Shown piece after piece: positions 41,407 to 49,187 of a stretch of DNA of 55,479 nucleotides; within the stretch, counting starts at the first letter, position 1; each line of letters starts with the position of its first letter. The stretch lies in NCBI GenBank assembly GCA_964534315.1, contig CAZHOV010000014.1, positions 1 through 55,479 on the forward strand, given 5' to 3'. Source of the DNA: CAZHOV01 sp964534315. GTDB taxonomy: Bacteria; Bacteroidota; Bacteroidia; Chitinophagales; Saprospiraceae. Below the pieces are notes generated by a model. It saw nothing but the letters and a program-made list of their open reading frames with translations, searched no databases and was not told the origin of the DNA. A program made the position numbers and the translations under genes.

Positions 41407-41901
41407 TTAGGAAAGTGGCGGAATGCGAAGCACCTGACCTGGGTAGACAGCATCCGGATCTTTAAGCATCGGTTTGTTCGCTTCAAAAATAATCATGTAT
41501 TTGGCACCGTCGCCATATTGATCCTTAGAGATTTTCCAAAGAGAGTCTCCCTTTTTCACTTCGTAGAAATTAGCTTCGGGGGTTGGTTCTGTAACAGAGA
41601 TGCGGTCATCGACCGTAGAAACCCCATCCACATTACCCAGGGCAAGGATAACTTTTTCGCGATCAGCTTGTGTTTTTGCTTGTCCGTGTACGGTAACTTC
41701 GTCTTCAGTAACTTCAATTTCAAGATTCTCTACGTGGATGCCAAGGTCAATAACGGCGCCTTTTAACATGGCAGCGCGCTGCTTGTTAAGGGCTTCGTTT
41801 AAAGAGCTGTCTGTTGAACTTTCTTCAGCAGTTGGCGCTTCCGCTTCTTTTTTGTTGAAGATCTTGGAGCCAGAATTTTTTAGGAAAGAAAATAATCCCA
41901 T
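41407..41901 (-). CDS. BON-LysM protein (Kbp/YgaU-like)
   Basis: The protein has 164 residues and no signal peptide. A Ser/Glu-rich N-terminal part is followed by a BON domain at about 45-105 (VENLEIEVTEDEVTVHGQAKTQADREKVILALGNVDGV). A LysM domain at about 113-160 reads YEVKKGDSLWKISKDQYGDGAKYMIIFEANKP and PGQVLRIP. The combination and the length match the E. coli potassium-binding protein Kbp (YgaU) with an extended N-terminus. It likely acts in the cytoplasm or at the envelope under osmotic change. Potassium binding is assigned from the homologue only. Confidence 0.88.
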   Translation of the reverse strand: MGLFSFLKNSGSKIFNKKEAEAPTAEESSTDSSLNEALNKQRAAMLKGAVIDLGIHVENLEIEVTEDEVTVHGQAKTQADREKVILALGNVDGVSTVDDRISVTEPTPEANFYEVKKGDSLWKISKDQYGDGAKYMIIFEANKPMLKDPDAVYPGQVLRIPPLS

Positions 41902-42271
41902 GTCAATTTTAAGTTTTGTTATTAAAAAGGTAAAAATTTTGAACGAATATAAGAGTTATTCGTAAGAGCTTCTAAGAAAAATAATTTTTCCTAAAAAAAT
42001 ACCCCTTATAACTCGTTGATTGTTATATTTTTGACGCAAAAAAAGTTAAAAGGATACATTTTCGAATGGAAATTTCTTTATTCTCCTGAATTGTTCACTA
42101 AAAGGCGTATATTTGCGGAGTTTTTTTAGCCCGTTAAAAGAGCAATCTGTGCATTCGGAATAACAAAAGGCTTGAACGCCGGCACAATGGAACAAAGAAA
42201 TTCTCTTCCGATAGCAGCACAGCCTGAGCTTTTAACATCATACACTTAACAAACAAAAAGAAATCGTTGAC
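41902..42271. other. Leader and promoter region of secDF
   Basis: This 370-bp divergent region contains two TAnnTTTG boxes for the plus strand, at about 42030-42037 (TATTTTTG) and 42108-42115 (TATATTTG). They predict a 5' leader of 150-230 bases. Inside the leader a 20-codon ORF (42187-42249, MEQRNSLPIAAQPELLTSYT) ends 22 bases before the secDF start. No terminator-type hairpin was seen. Confidence 0.4.
42108..42115 (+). promoter_or_regulatory. TAnnTTTG promoter box of secDF
   Basis: TATATTTG on the plus strand, with TTG 14 bases upstream. The spacing is shorter than the usual 17-23, so the upstream box is doubtful. Confidence 0.4.
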
Positions 42272-45200
42272 ATGCAAGGTAAAGGTATCGTGAGAGTCTT
42301 CTTTTGGGTCACCCTGGTGTTGTCCATAATTCAATATTTCTTTTACTTTCCGACGAGAAAGATCGAAAGAAATGCCGACAATTATGCCCAAACGGCAGCG
42401 CTAAATTATCCGGAAGAAAAACAGGATTCGGTAGAGCGAGCGCTAAGAATTAGCTATCTAGATTCTGTATCTAATGAAGTAGTCTTTTCTATTCCTTTGA
42501 TTAAGGACTTCACTTATCAGGAATTGAAAGCGCGCCAGTTAGCCCTGGGGCTTGACTTGAAAGGTGGTATGAGCGTAGTTTTGCAAGTAGACCTAAAGGA
42601 CTTCTTGCTGGCTATGTCTAACTATTCGGATGATGAAACATTTAAGCAGGCCCTGGATGATGCACAAAAGGCTCTTGCCAATTCACAATCTGATTATGTA
42701 ACCTTGTTTGCGGATGCTTACCGCAAGCTATCAGATGGCGGAAAATCACTAGCCCGGATTTTTTCAAGAAATCAATCACTGAGAGAAGAGATCAATTTTG
42801 AAACCTCTGATGCTGAGGTAGTCACCATTTTGAGAAGGGAGGCCGACGAAACGGTAGAACTTACCTTTAAAAGATTGAAAGACCGGATCGATGAACTGGG
42901 GGTTACACAACCAAACGTATCCTTAGATAAAGCACGCGACCTTATCCTGGTGGAACTGCCCGGTATCGATAACCCCGAGCGGGCGCGCAGCTTCCTGCAA
43001 GCTACTGCGCAACTGGAATTCTGGGATGTCTATCGTGTAAATGATCCCGGTATCCTGGAGGCTTTTTCCAAAGCTAATGACCTGCTTAAAAAGTTAGAAA
43101 CGGGAGATACCACTGAAGTGGAAAAAACCCCGAACTATCGGATAGATACGGTAAAAACCGCTCAGCGCGATTCCCTTGGTAATCTAACAGGAGATACATT
43201 AGTTACTTATGATACCACCGATCTCGGAGATAACCCTTTCCCCGATGCAGCAGCAGGTGGTCCGCTATTTGATGTATTTACGCCTAACGGAACTGGCGGC
43301 CAGCTTTCGTTCGGATTATCGGTGATGGGAACTGCTGAAGGCAACCAGATCAAACAAGTCAACGAATATCTTGAAAAACCCGAAATCAAGCGTTTATTTC
43401 CCAATGATGTTTCCTTCCATTGGTCTTCTGACCCAGTCACTGACCTAGATGGTAACACGACCAATGACTATACGCTCCATGCGATCAAAACAAAAGGGCG
43501 TAAGTCGGCACCTCTTGAAGGTGATCGGATTACGAGCGCCTCCGCAAACCCGGACCCTCAGACAGGCGAAGTTCAGGTATCCCTTAATATGGACGGACAA
43601 GGGGCAAAGATCTGGAGAGATATGACAACAGTGGCAGCCAGAGATCAAAATAGAGAAATTGCCATCTTACTGGATGGTGAAGTGGTTTCTGCTCCCCGTG
43701 TAAATGAGCCTATTACCGGCGGTCGATCTAGCATCTCGGGTAACTTTTCTTTACAGGAGGGGCAAGATCTTGCCAATATCTTAGAAATTGGTAAACTCCC
43801 AGCTAAACCGAGAATTATCCAGGAAGTCCAGATCGGACCATCCCTTGGTAAAGAAAATATCGACCGGAGTGTCAATGCCCTCTTGATTGGGTTTATTCTG
43901 GTACTTCTATTTATGATCTTCTACTACGGCGGTGGCGGTATCGTTTCTATCATTGCCCTGTTTTTTAACCTATTTTTCATCTTTGCCGCACTTGCCGGTT
44001 TTGGAACGGTACTTACCCTACCAGGTATTGCAGGGGTTGTATTGACCATCGGTATGGCGGTGGATGCCAACGTGATCATTTTCGAACGTATACGAGAAGA
44101 ATTGCGGGACGGCAAATCCTTGTTAATGGCCATCAGCGATGGTTTCCAGAATTCTTATTCTGCTATCCTCGACGCCAACGTTACGACCCTGCTTACCGCC
44201 ATCGTCCTGGAGCGTTTTGGTTTGGGTCCGATTAAAGGTTTCGCAGTTGTCTTGATCATAGGGGTGATCTTCTCGGTATTCACAGCTGTTTTCTTTGGCC
44301 GTATGTTAATTGAATGGTGGACAAAGAAGGGCAGAGATCTTTCTTTCTATACCGGATTTACCAAAAATGCGCTTGCCAATGTAAATATCGATTGGCTTGG
44401 TAAGCGAAAAATTGCCTATGCTATTTCCGGAACCATTATCGTTTTAGGACTTGCTTCTTTCCTCATTCGCGGCTTTGAATTAGGCGTGGACTTCAAAGGG
44501 GGATACTCCTATAATGTTCAGTTTGAAGAGTCAATCACCGTGTCTGCCGATGAAGTAAGAAATTCATTGGAAGGCGTTTTTGGAGCTAAACCGGTAGTAA
44601 AGGCAGTAAGTTCAGCTAATACCTACAATATCACCACCAGTTATCTTATTAATGACAATAGTGAAGAAGCATCAGATGATGTGTTAAAGACACTACATGA
44701 AGGTGTAAATGGATTGCTTGGGGGAAATGTTGATTTTAACAACTTTAAAAATCCCGATGGTACCGGAACGCATATTACAAGCTCTAGCAAGGTAGGACCT
44801 ACTATTGCGGATGATATTCAGAAAAGTGCCTTCTATGCAGCTATTTTCGCACTCTTGTTGATCTTCCTGTATATTTTTATTCGATTCTCCAAGTGGCAGT
44901 ACAGCTTGGGTGCGGTTGCAGCCCTCTTCCACGATAGTCTAGTGGTTTTGGCAGTCTTTTCGATCGGACATGGTATTTTGCCATTCTCCCTGGAGATCGA
45001 TCAGGCCTTTATCGCAGCTATCCTGACAGTTATCGGTTACTCCATCAACGATACCGTGGTTGTATTTGACCGTATCCGCGAATTCTTTGGTATTTATGCC
45101 AATAAATCAAAAACCGAAGTGATTAACATGGCCGTCAATAGTACGATCAGCAGAACGGTCATTACCTCGTTGACTACTTTGTTCGTTGTATTGATTTTAT

Positions 45201-45376
45201 TTGTCTTTGGCGGAACAAGTATCAAAGGTTTTGCGTTTGCAATATTAATAGGTATTATTGTGGGTACTTATTCATCTGTTTTCGTCGCAACACCACTGAT
45301 GTCTGACTTAACAGGTGAAATCAAACCTAAGGAAACGAAAAAGAAGAGTTTATCCGATTCGGTTAAAGCTCGCTAA
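42272..45376 (+). CDS. secDF: Fused protein-export membrane protein SecDF
   Basis: The protein has 1034 residues. The SecD half (about 1-660) has a first helix, the LALGLDLKGGMSVVLQVDL motif, a long periplasmic region and then six helices, including GIAGVVLTIGMAVDANVIIFERIREEL. The SecF half (about 700-1020) has FELGVDFKGGYSYNV and IDQAFIAAILTVIGYSINDTVVVFDRIRE. The Asp and Arg residues used in proton coupling are present in these motifs. SecDF pulls secreted proteins through SecYEG using the proton gradient. The fused form is normal for Bacteroidota. A good terminator follows. Confidence 0.97.
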   Translation: MQGKGIVRVFFWVTLVLSIIQYFFYFPTRKIERNADNYAQTAALNYPEEKQDSVERALRISYLDSVSNEVVFSIPLIKDFTYQELKARQLALGLDLKGGMSVVLQVDLKDFLLAMSNYSDDETFKQALDDAQKALANSQSDYVTLFADAYRKLSDGGKSLARIFSRNQSLREEINFETSDAEVVTILRREADETVELTFKRLKDRIDELGVTQPNVSLDKARDLILVELPGIDNPERARSFLQATAQLEFWDVYRVNDPGILEAFSKANDLLKKLETGDTTEVEKTPNYRIDTVKTAQRDSLGNLTGDTLVTYDTTDLGDNPFPDAAAGGPLFDVFTPNGTGGQLSFGLSVMGTAEGNQIKQVNEYLEKPEIKRLFPNDVSFHWSSDPVTDLDGNTTNDYTLHAIKTKGRKSAPLEGDRITSASANPDPQTGEVQVSLNMDGQGAKIWRDMTTVAARDQNREIAILLDGEVVSAPRVNEPITGGRSSISGNFSLQEGQDLANILEIGKLPAKPRIIQEVQIGPSLGKENIDRSVNALLIGFILVLLFMIFYYGGGGIVSIIALFFNLFFIFAALAGFGTVLTLPGIAGVVLTIGMAVDANVIIFERIREELRDGKSLLMAISDGFQNSYSAILDANVTTLLTAIVLERFGLGPIKGFAVVLIIGVIFSVFTAVFFGRMLIEWWTKKGRDLSFYTGFTKNALANVNIDWLGKRKIAYAISGTIIVLGLASFLIRGFELGVDFKGGYSYNVQFEESITVSADEVRNSLEGVFGAKPVVKAVSSANTYNITTSYLINDNSEEASDDVLKTLHEGVNGLLGGNVDFNNFKNPDGTGTHITSSSKVGPTIADDIQKSAFYAAIFALLLIFLYIFIRFSKWQYSLGAVAALFHDSLVVLAVFSIGHGILPFSLEIDQAFIAAILTVIGYSINDTVVVFDRIREFFGIYANKSKTEVINMAVNSTISRTVITSLTTLFVVLILFVFGGTSIKGFAFAILIGIIVGTYSSVFVATPLMSDLTGEIKPKETKKKSLSDSVKAR

Positions 45377-45405
45377 GAATAACCATTTTTAACAATCTAC
45401 ATTTT

Positions 45406-45438
45406 CCCTTCCGGCCCAGTTGTCGGAAGGGATTTTTT
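45406..45438 (+). terminator. Intrinsic terminator of secDF
   Basis: An 8-bp stem CCCTTCCG/CGGAAGGG with a 10-base loop is followed by ATTTTTT. It ends at the stop codon of the convergent DUF3293 gene. Confidence 0.85.
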
Positions 45439-45865
45439 ATTGGCACCCTACCAATACCCCTACTCCATCAGCACCTCCGTAAACAATGGCATTCTGGCCA
45501 AACTGACTGCCAAGCTTTACCGCCTCCTCTTTAGAGATCCCAAGAATTAAAAAATTAGGTTCGTCTGGCCATTGCCCTTTTGGATCCACCCCGCGTCCGG
45601 AGAATCTGGGAAACGGCAATTGATCTAAGGCTTTGATTAACTTTTGATGATACTGCTCATTTTGGCGGGGAGAACATAATGCAGACTTCGGGTTGTAAGC
45701 AGTTAAAATGGCAAAGCTTGGTAGTTGATGGTACTCGAGTAAGGTTTGGAGCGGAGGGCATGAAGTGCCTATTTTAAGCGAAAAGCCCAATTCTGTGACT
45801 TCATAAACAGCATCCAGATACACCATTATTAGCTGTTGGTCTAAATTCCCATGATTATCTTCCAT
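45437..45865 (-). CDS. DUF3293 domain-containing protein
   Basis: Start ATG 45865 gives 142 residues. The longer frame begins with TTG at 45889. The whole protein matches DUF3293, recognised by FAILTAYNPKS, the SGRGVDPKGQWPDEPNFLILGISKEEAVKLG block and FGQNAIVYGGADGVGVLV. No biochemical function is known for the family. It sits on the opposite strand between secDF and yidC, and its start region overlaps their shared control region. Confidence 0.88.
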   Translation of the reverse strand: MEDNHGNLDQQLIMVYLDAVYEVTELGFSLKIGTSCPPLQTLLEYHQLPSFAILTAYNPKSALCSPRQNEQYHQKLIKALDQLPFPRFSGRGVDPKGQWPDEPNFLILGISKEEAVKLGSQFGQNAIVYGGADGVGVLVGCQ

Positions 45866-45894
45866 TTGTATTCTATTAAACTTAAACAAAATTG

Positions 45895-45902
45895 TACCTT
45901 TG
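45895..45902 (+). promoter_or_regulatory. TAnnTTTG promoter box of yidC
   Basis: TACCTTTG matches the Bacteroidota -7 box exactly and predicts a leader of about 140 bases before yidC. The leader contains a single arm resembling MITE-like element A at 45990-46030. Confidence 0.5.
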
Positions 45903-45989
45903 CACTTTAATAAATAATTGACTGTTTATCTACCAGATAATAATCAATTGGAGAATAATGTCAATTTAAAACGAACGGCCAAACTTTAA

Positions 45990-46030
45990 TACACTGTAAT
46001 TTAATAAGCAATTTTTGATGGCCTTTTAAC
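45990..46030 (+). repeat. Solo arm related to MITE-like element A
   Basis: The sequence begins TACACTGTAATTTAA and continues with CAATTTTTGATGG. It resembles one terminal arm of the element at 38526-38685 (TACACTGTAATCTAA, then CAATTTTGGGCAATGG). No partner arm is found nearby, and it lies within the predicted yidC leader. Confidence 0.4.
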
Positions 46031-46051
46031 TGAGGGAAGAATTTACTAAAA

Positions 46052-47953
46052 ATGGGAATGGATCGTAATACTGTTATTGGAATAATTTTAATTTTTGGTC
46101 TTCTATTTGTCTGGGCCCAACTCAATCAACCAACACAGGAAGAACTTGAGGAGCAGCAGCGAATAAAAGATTCGATCGAAAATGCACAAACTTTGGCAGA
46201 TCAACCTACCGTTGATCAACCTGCAACGGAAGATACTGCCACCTTTGATCAGACGTCATTGGAAGAGCTGCCCGATTCGCTAAAACAACAACAACTTCAA
46301 GGTAAATATGGTCCCTTTTCCGGCAGCGCAGAAGGTACCGAAACGATCTATACACTTGAAAATAATCTGATCAAGATTGATTTTTCGTCAAAAGGCGGCT
46401 GGGTTAAGGAGGCCACCCTTAAGGAATATTACAAAATCCTTACGGATGAGGAGAATAAAGACTATAAAGTTCCTCTAAAACTACTGGAAGACGAAAAAAA
46501 TATTTTTGAATATAAAATTCCCGTAAACGGTGTTCCGGGAGGGGTTATTTCAACCAGCAATTTGTACTTCACCGCTCAAAAAAACGAAAATACGCTAACC
46601 TTAAGAGCGAATGCTGGTGAAGGGCGTTACATTGAACAAAAATACAGCCTATCTCCCGATAGTTATCAACTCGATTATGACGTTAACTTTGTAGGAATGG
46701 ATGGGATTATTCCCAATAGTACCAATGTCATTACGCTAAATTGGGTAAATTATCTGGATAAGTTAGAGAAAAACACCGCTTACGAAAGAACCTACTCTAC
46801 TGCCTATTTTAAACCTACTACTGATGGCGTTGATTATTGCTCCTGCCGTCAGAGTGACGAAGAAGAAATTGATCAAAATGTAAAGTGGATTTCCCATGCA
46901 AATCAGTTTTTCAATACCTCCATTATTGCAGATCAATTCTTTGGTCCTTCTTTTGTAGAGTCTATTATGCTGGAAGAGGAAGATGATGACCTGAAAAAGC
47001 TAACTTCAAATATAAATATACCCATCGATAAGGTTGCCGGGGCCGATATTGGCATGCAGTTATATATTGGACCTAACGAATTCAAGCGTCTGGCTGCTTT
47101 TGATCAGTCGCTGGAAGATATTATTCCATTCGGCTGGAGTATTTTCGGCACCATAAACCGCTGGATCATCAGGCCATTGTTCAATTTCTTATCCAGTGCT
47201 ATTGGAAGTGCGGGATTGGTCATTTTAATTTTGACTCTGATTGTAAAGCTCGCATTGTACCCGTTGACGTACCGGATGTTATATTCGCAATCTAAGATGG
47301 CTGCATTGAAACCCGAAATCACGAAGGTGAAGGAAAATATTGGGGATGATCAACAGAAGCAGCAAATGGAAACGATGAAGTTATACCGCGAATTTGGCGT
47401 AAACCCATTGGGCGGGTGTTTCCCCGTAGTTCTTCAAATGCCGATCTGGTTTGCGCTGTATCGGTTTTTCCCCGCTTCCATTGAATTCCGGCAAGCTGGT
47501 TTCTTATGGGCTACAGATCTATCTTCGTATGACGAGTTCATTCGGCTGGCGTTCGAGATTCCTTTTTATGGCAGCCATGTCAGTCTATTTACCCTGCTCT
47601 GGGCTGGTACGACCTTAATCTATACCTATTTTAACTCCCAGCAGATGGACATGTCAGGCAATCCTATGATGAAGTATATGCAGTATTTCATGCCCGTAAT
47701 GTTCTTATTTTTCTTTAATAATTTTGCGTCCGGACTGACCTGTTACCTTTTCTTTAGTAATGTATTTAATATTACCCAAACGCTGGTGACCAAAAATTAC
47801 ATCATCGACAAGAAAAAGATCAAAGCTGAATTGGAAGCTTACCGGAAAAAGCCTAAAAAGAAAGGTGGATTTCAGGATCGTCTTGCAAAAGCGCTGAAAG
47901 AGCAGCAACGCATACAAGCGGAGCGGGAAGCAGCTAAGAAGAAAAAGAAATAA
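46052..47953 (+). CDS. yidC: Membrane protein insertase YidC
   Basis: The protein has 633 residues. An N-terminal helix (VIGIILIFGLLFVWAQL) is followed by a large periplasmic beta domain (about 85-350). The conserved five-helix core has KLALYPLTYRMLYSQSKMAALKPEI, the cytoplasmic hairpin, GGCFPVVLQMPIWFALYRFF and YMQYFMPVMFLFFFNNFASGLTCYLFFSN. A strongly basic tail (KKPKKKGGF to KKKKK) suits ribosome contact. It inserts and folds inner membrane proteins alone or with SecYEG/SecDF. A second possible ATG lies two codons later. The stop codon overlaps the next start by one base. Confidence 0.96.
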   Translation: MGMDRNTVIGIILIFGLLFVWAQLNQPTQEELEEQQRIKDSIENAQTLADQPTVDQPATEDTATFDQTSLEELPDSLKQQQLQGKYGPFSGSAEGTETIYTLENNLIKIDFSSKGGWVKEATLKEYYKILTDEENKDYKVPLKLLEDEKNIFEYKIPVNGVPGGVISTSNLYFTAQKNENTLTLRANAGEGRYIEQKYSLSPDSYQLDYDVNFVGMDGIIPNSTNVITLNWVNYLDKLEKNTAYERTYSTAYFKPTTDGVDYCSCRQSDEEEIDQNVKWISHANQFFNTSIIADQFFGPSFVESIMLEEEDDDLKKLTSNINIPIDKVAGADIGMQLYIGPNEFKRLAAFDQSLEDIIPFGWSIFGTINRWIIRPLFNFLSSAIGSAGLVILILTLIVKLALYPLTYRMLYSQSKMAALKPEITKVKENIGDDQQKQQMETMKLYREFGVNPLGGCFPVVLQMPIWFALYRFFPASIEFRQAGFLWATDLSSYDEFIRLAFEIPFYGSHVSLFTLLWAGTTLIYTYFNSQQMDMSGNPMMKYMQYFMPVMFLFFFNNFASGLTCYLFFSNVFNITQTLVTKNYIIDKKKIKAELEAYRKKPKKKGGFQDRLAKALKEQQRIQAEREAAKKKKK

Positions 47954-48774
47954 TGAAGCTAAAAAAGCTGGCTAAAGTGTTGTATTGGGTCATTAAAAAG
48001 CCCAGTCTTTTGAATCTTATCCTGGAAGATCAGCATATTTGGTCTAGCGAGCTAAAAAGAAATCACCCTGACTTTTCAAAAGGACTGCCAGTTATTGATC
48101 TTTTGACGCTCTTTCCCGATTTTAAGGAAGGGATTTCCCCTTATACTTTTCAAGAAGGCAGCACCTTACCAACCGATATTGCCTTATTGAAGGGTTTAGC
48201 AAAATCTTTCGAAAATTGTTCTTTTTTTGAGATCGGAACGTGGCGCGGCGAGACCTGTGCAAATATAGCATCGGTAGCCAAAGAATGTTATACCCTCAAT
48301 TTGTCGGGCGACGAAATGAAGGCTATGGGTTGGCCGCAAGCTTACATTGACTTACACGGTTTTTTTTCCAAATCAATCCCTTCTATTACCCATATCGAAG
48401 GTAATTCCAGGACTTTTGATTTCGCCGGTCTGAACCGCCGGTTTGATCTGGTATTCATTGATGGTGATCACCACTATGAGATGGTCAAATCAGATACGGA
48501 GCGAGTTTTTAAGCATTTGGTCCATGACAAGACTATTGTCGTTTGGCATGACTACGGAAAAAGCCCGGAATCGGTCAGGTATGAAGTACTCGCAGGAATA
48601 TTAGATGGTACGGCTCCAGCGCTACATCAGTCTATCTTTCATATTTCCAATACCGTTTGTGCTGTTTACTTACCCTCCAGCACCTTTCCTTCCAACCATA
48701 TAGAATGGCCCAGCCGGCCGGCTAACGTTTTCAAGATAACGTTAGCCTCCGAACGGCATCCAAAAAACTCCTGA
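47953..48774 (+). CDS. Class I SAM-dependent methyltransferase (Methyltransf_24 type)
   Basis: The protein has 273 residues. The SAM motif FFEIGTWRGETCANIASVA is at about 91-109. The metal/substrate motif FDLVFIDGDHHYEMVKSDTERVF and the following VWHDYGKSPESVRYEV match the small class I methyltransferases that often modify sugars or other surface molecules. The start ATG shares its A with the yidC stop, so translation is coupled. A 10-bp perfect hairpin (GGCTAACGTT/AACGTTAGCC) sits in the final codons at 48720-48747. The substrate is unknown. Confidence 0.85.
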   Translation: MKLKKLAKVLYWVIKKPSLLNLILEDQHIWSSELKRNHPDFSKGLPVIDLLTLFPDFKEGISPYTFQEGSTLPTDIALLKGLAKSFENCSFFEIGTWRGETCANIASVAKECYTLNLSGDEMKAMGWPQAYIDLHGFFSKSIPSITHIEGNSRTFDFAGLNRRFDLVFIDGDHHYEMVKSDTERVFKHLVHDKTIVVWHDYGKSPESVRYEVLAGILDGTAPALHQSIFHISNTVCAVYLPSSTFPSNHIEWPSRPANVFKITLASERHPKNS

Positions 48775-48789
48775 AGCTTGTTTTTTTGG
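48760..48789 (+). terminator. Possible terminator after the methyltransferase gene
   Basis: CCAAAAAA at 48760-48767 can pair with TTTTTTGG at the end of the segment, with the stop codon in the loop. The stem is A/T-rich, but the run of seven T at 48781-48787 is suitable. Confidence 0.35.
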
Positions 48790-49002
48790 TGCAGCAAACC
48801 TCACCCTCAAATTTAAAAATCCTTAAAAAATCTCCCGCCTTTCCAAAGAAAAGTTTTGTGTTTTAAACATGACTTATACGAATCATGGGCCCTATTTTTT
48901 ATAGTTTGGAATTAGAAAACTTTCTTTTTGAAAAAAGGATAACCCTACACTATGAGTTAAAGGCAAAGTACTCAATTCGAAACCATGTCCTTTATATATT
49001 TT

Positions 49003-49059
49003 GAGAGGTCTGTTTTTTCAATAAAAATCTTCAATTTTTATTGAAAAAACAGACCTCTC
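49003..49059. other. 26-bp perfect hairpin
   Basis: The left arm GAGAGGTCTG plus T6 and CAATAAAAAT pairs fully with the right arm, and the loop is CTTCA (49029-49033). As with the hairpin at 18544-18595, the A/T run lies inside the stem. It sits between convergent genes and might end transcription from both sides. Confidence 0.8.
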
Positions 49060-49143
49060 GAAGAAAATAGCTTGGTAGCTCTTAACACCAAAGGTGCTAT
49101 GAGACACCTTCAATGATTTGTGTTTTTAAACCTTTAAAGAGGG

Positions 49144-49169
49144 CCGAGAAACTCAAAAGAGTTTCTCGG
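49144..49169 (-). terminator. Hairpin just downstream of the giant surface protein gene
   Basis: An 11-bp perfect stem (CCGAGAAACTC with its complement) closes an AAAA loop 18 bases after the stop codon. A T-run does not follow on the minus strand, so termination would be atypical. Confidence 0.45.
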
Positions 49170-49187
49170 TTTAAAACCATCTTTGCT

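Larger units (their letters stand above)
48790..49187. other. Convergent intergenic region with hairpins and a solo repeat end
   Basis: About 400 bp without a gene. It contains a solo end of MITE-like element B (48869-48891, ATGACTTATACGAATCATGGG) and a 26-bp perfect hairpin with a 5-base loop (49003-49059). A weak hairpin lies at about 49090-49110 (AAGGTG/CACCTT), and an 11-bp hairpin with an AAAA loop at 49144-49169. Confidence 0.7.
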
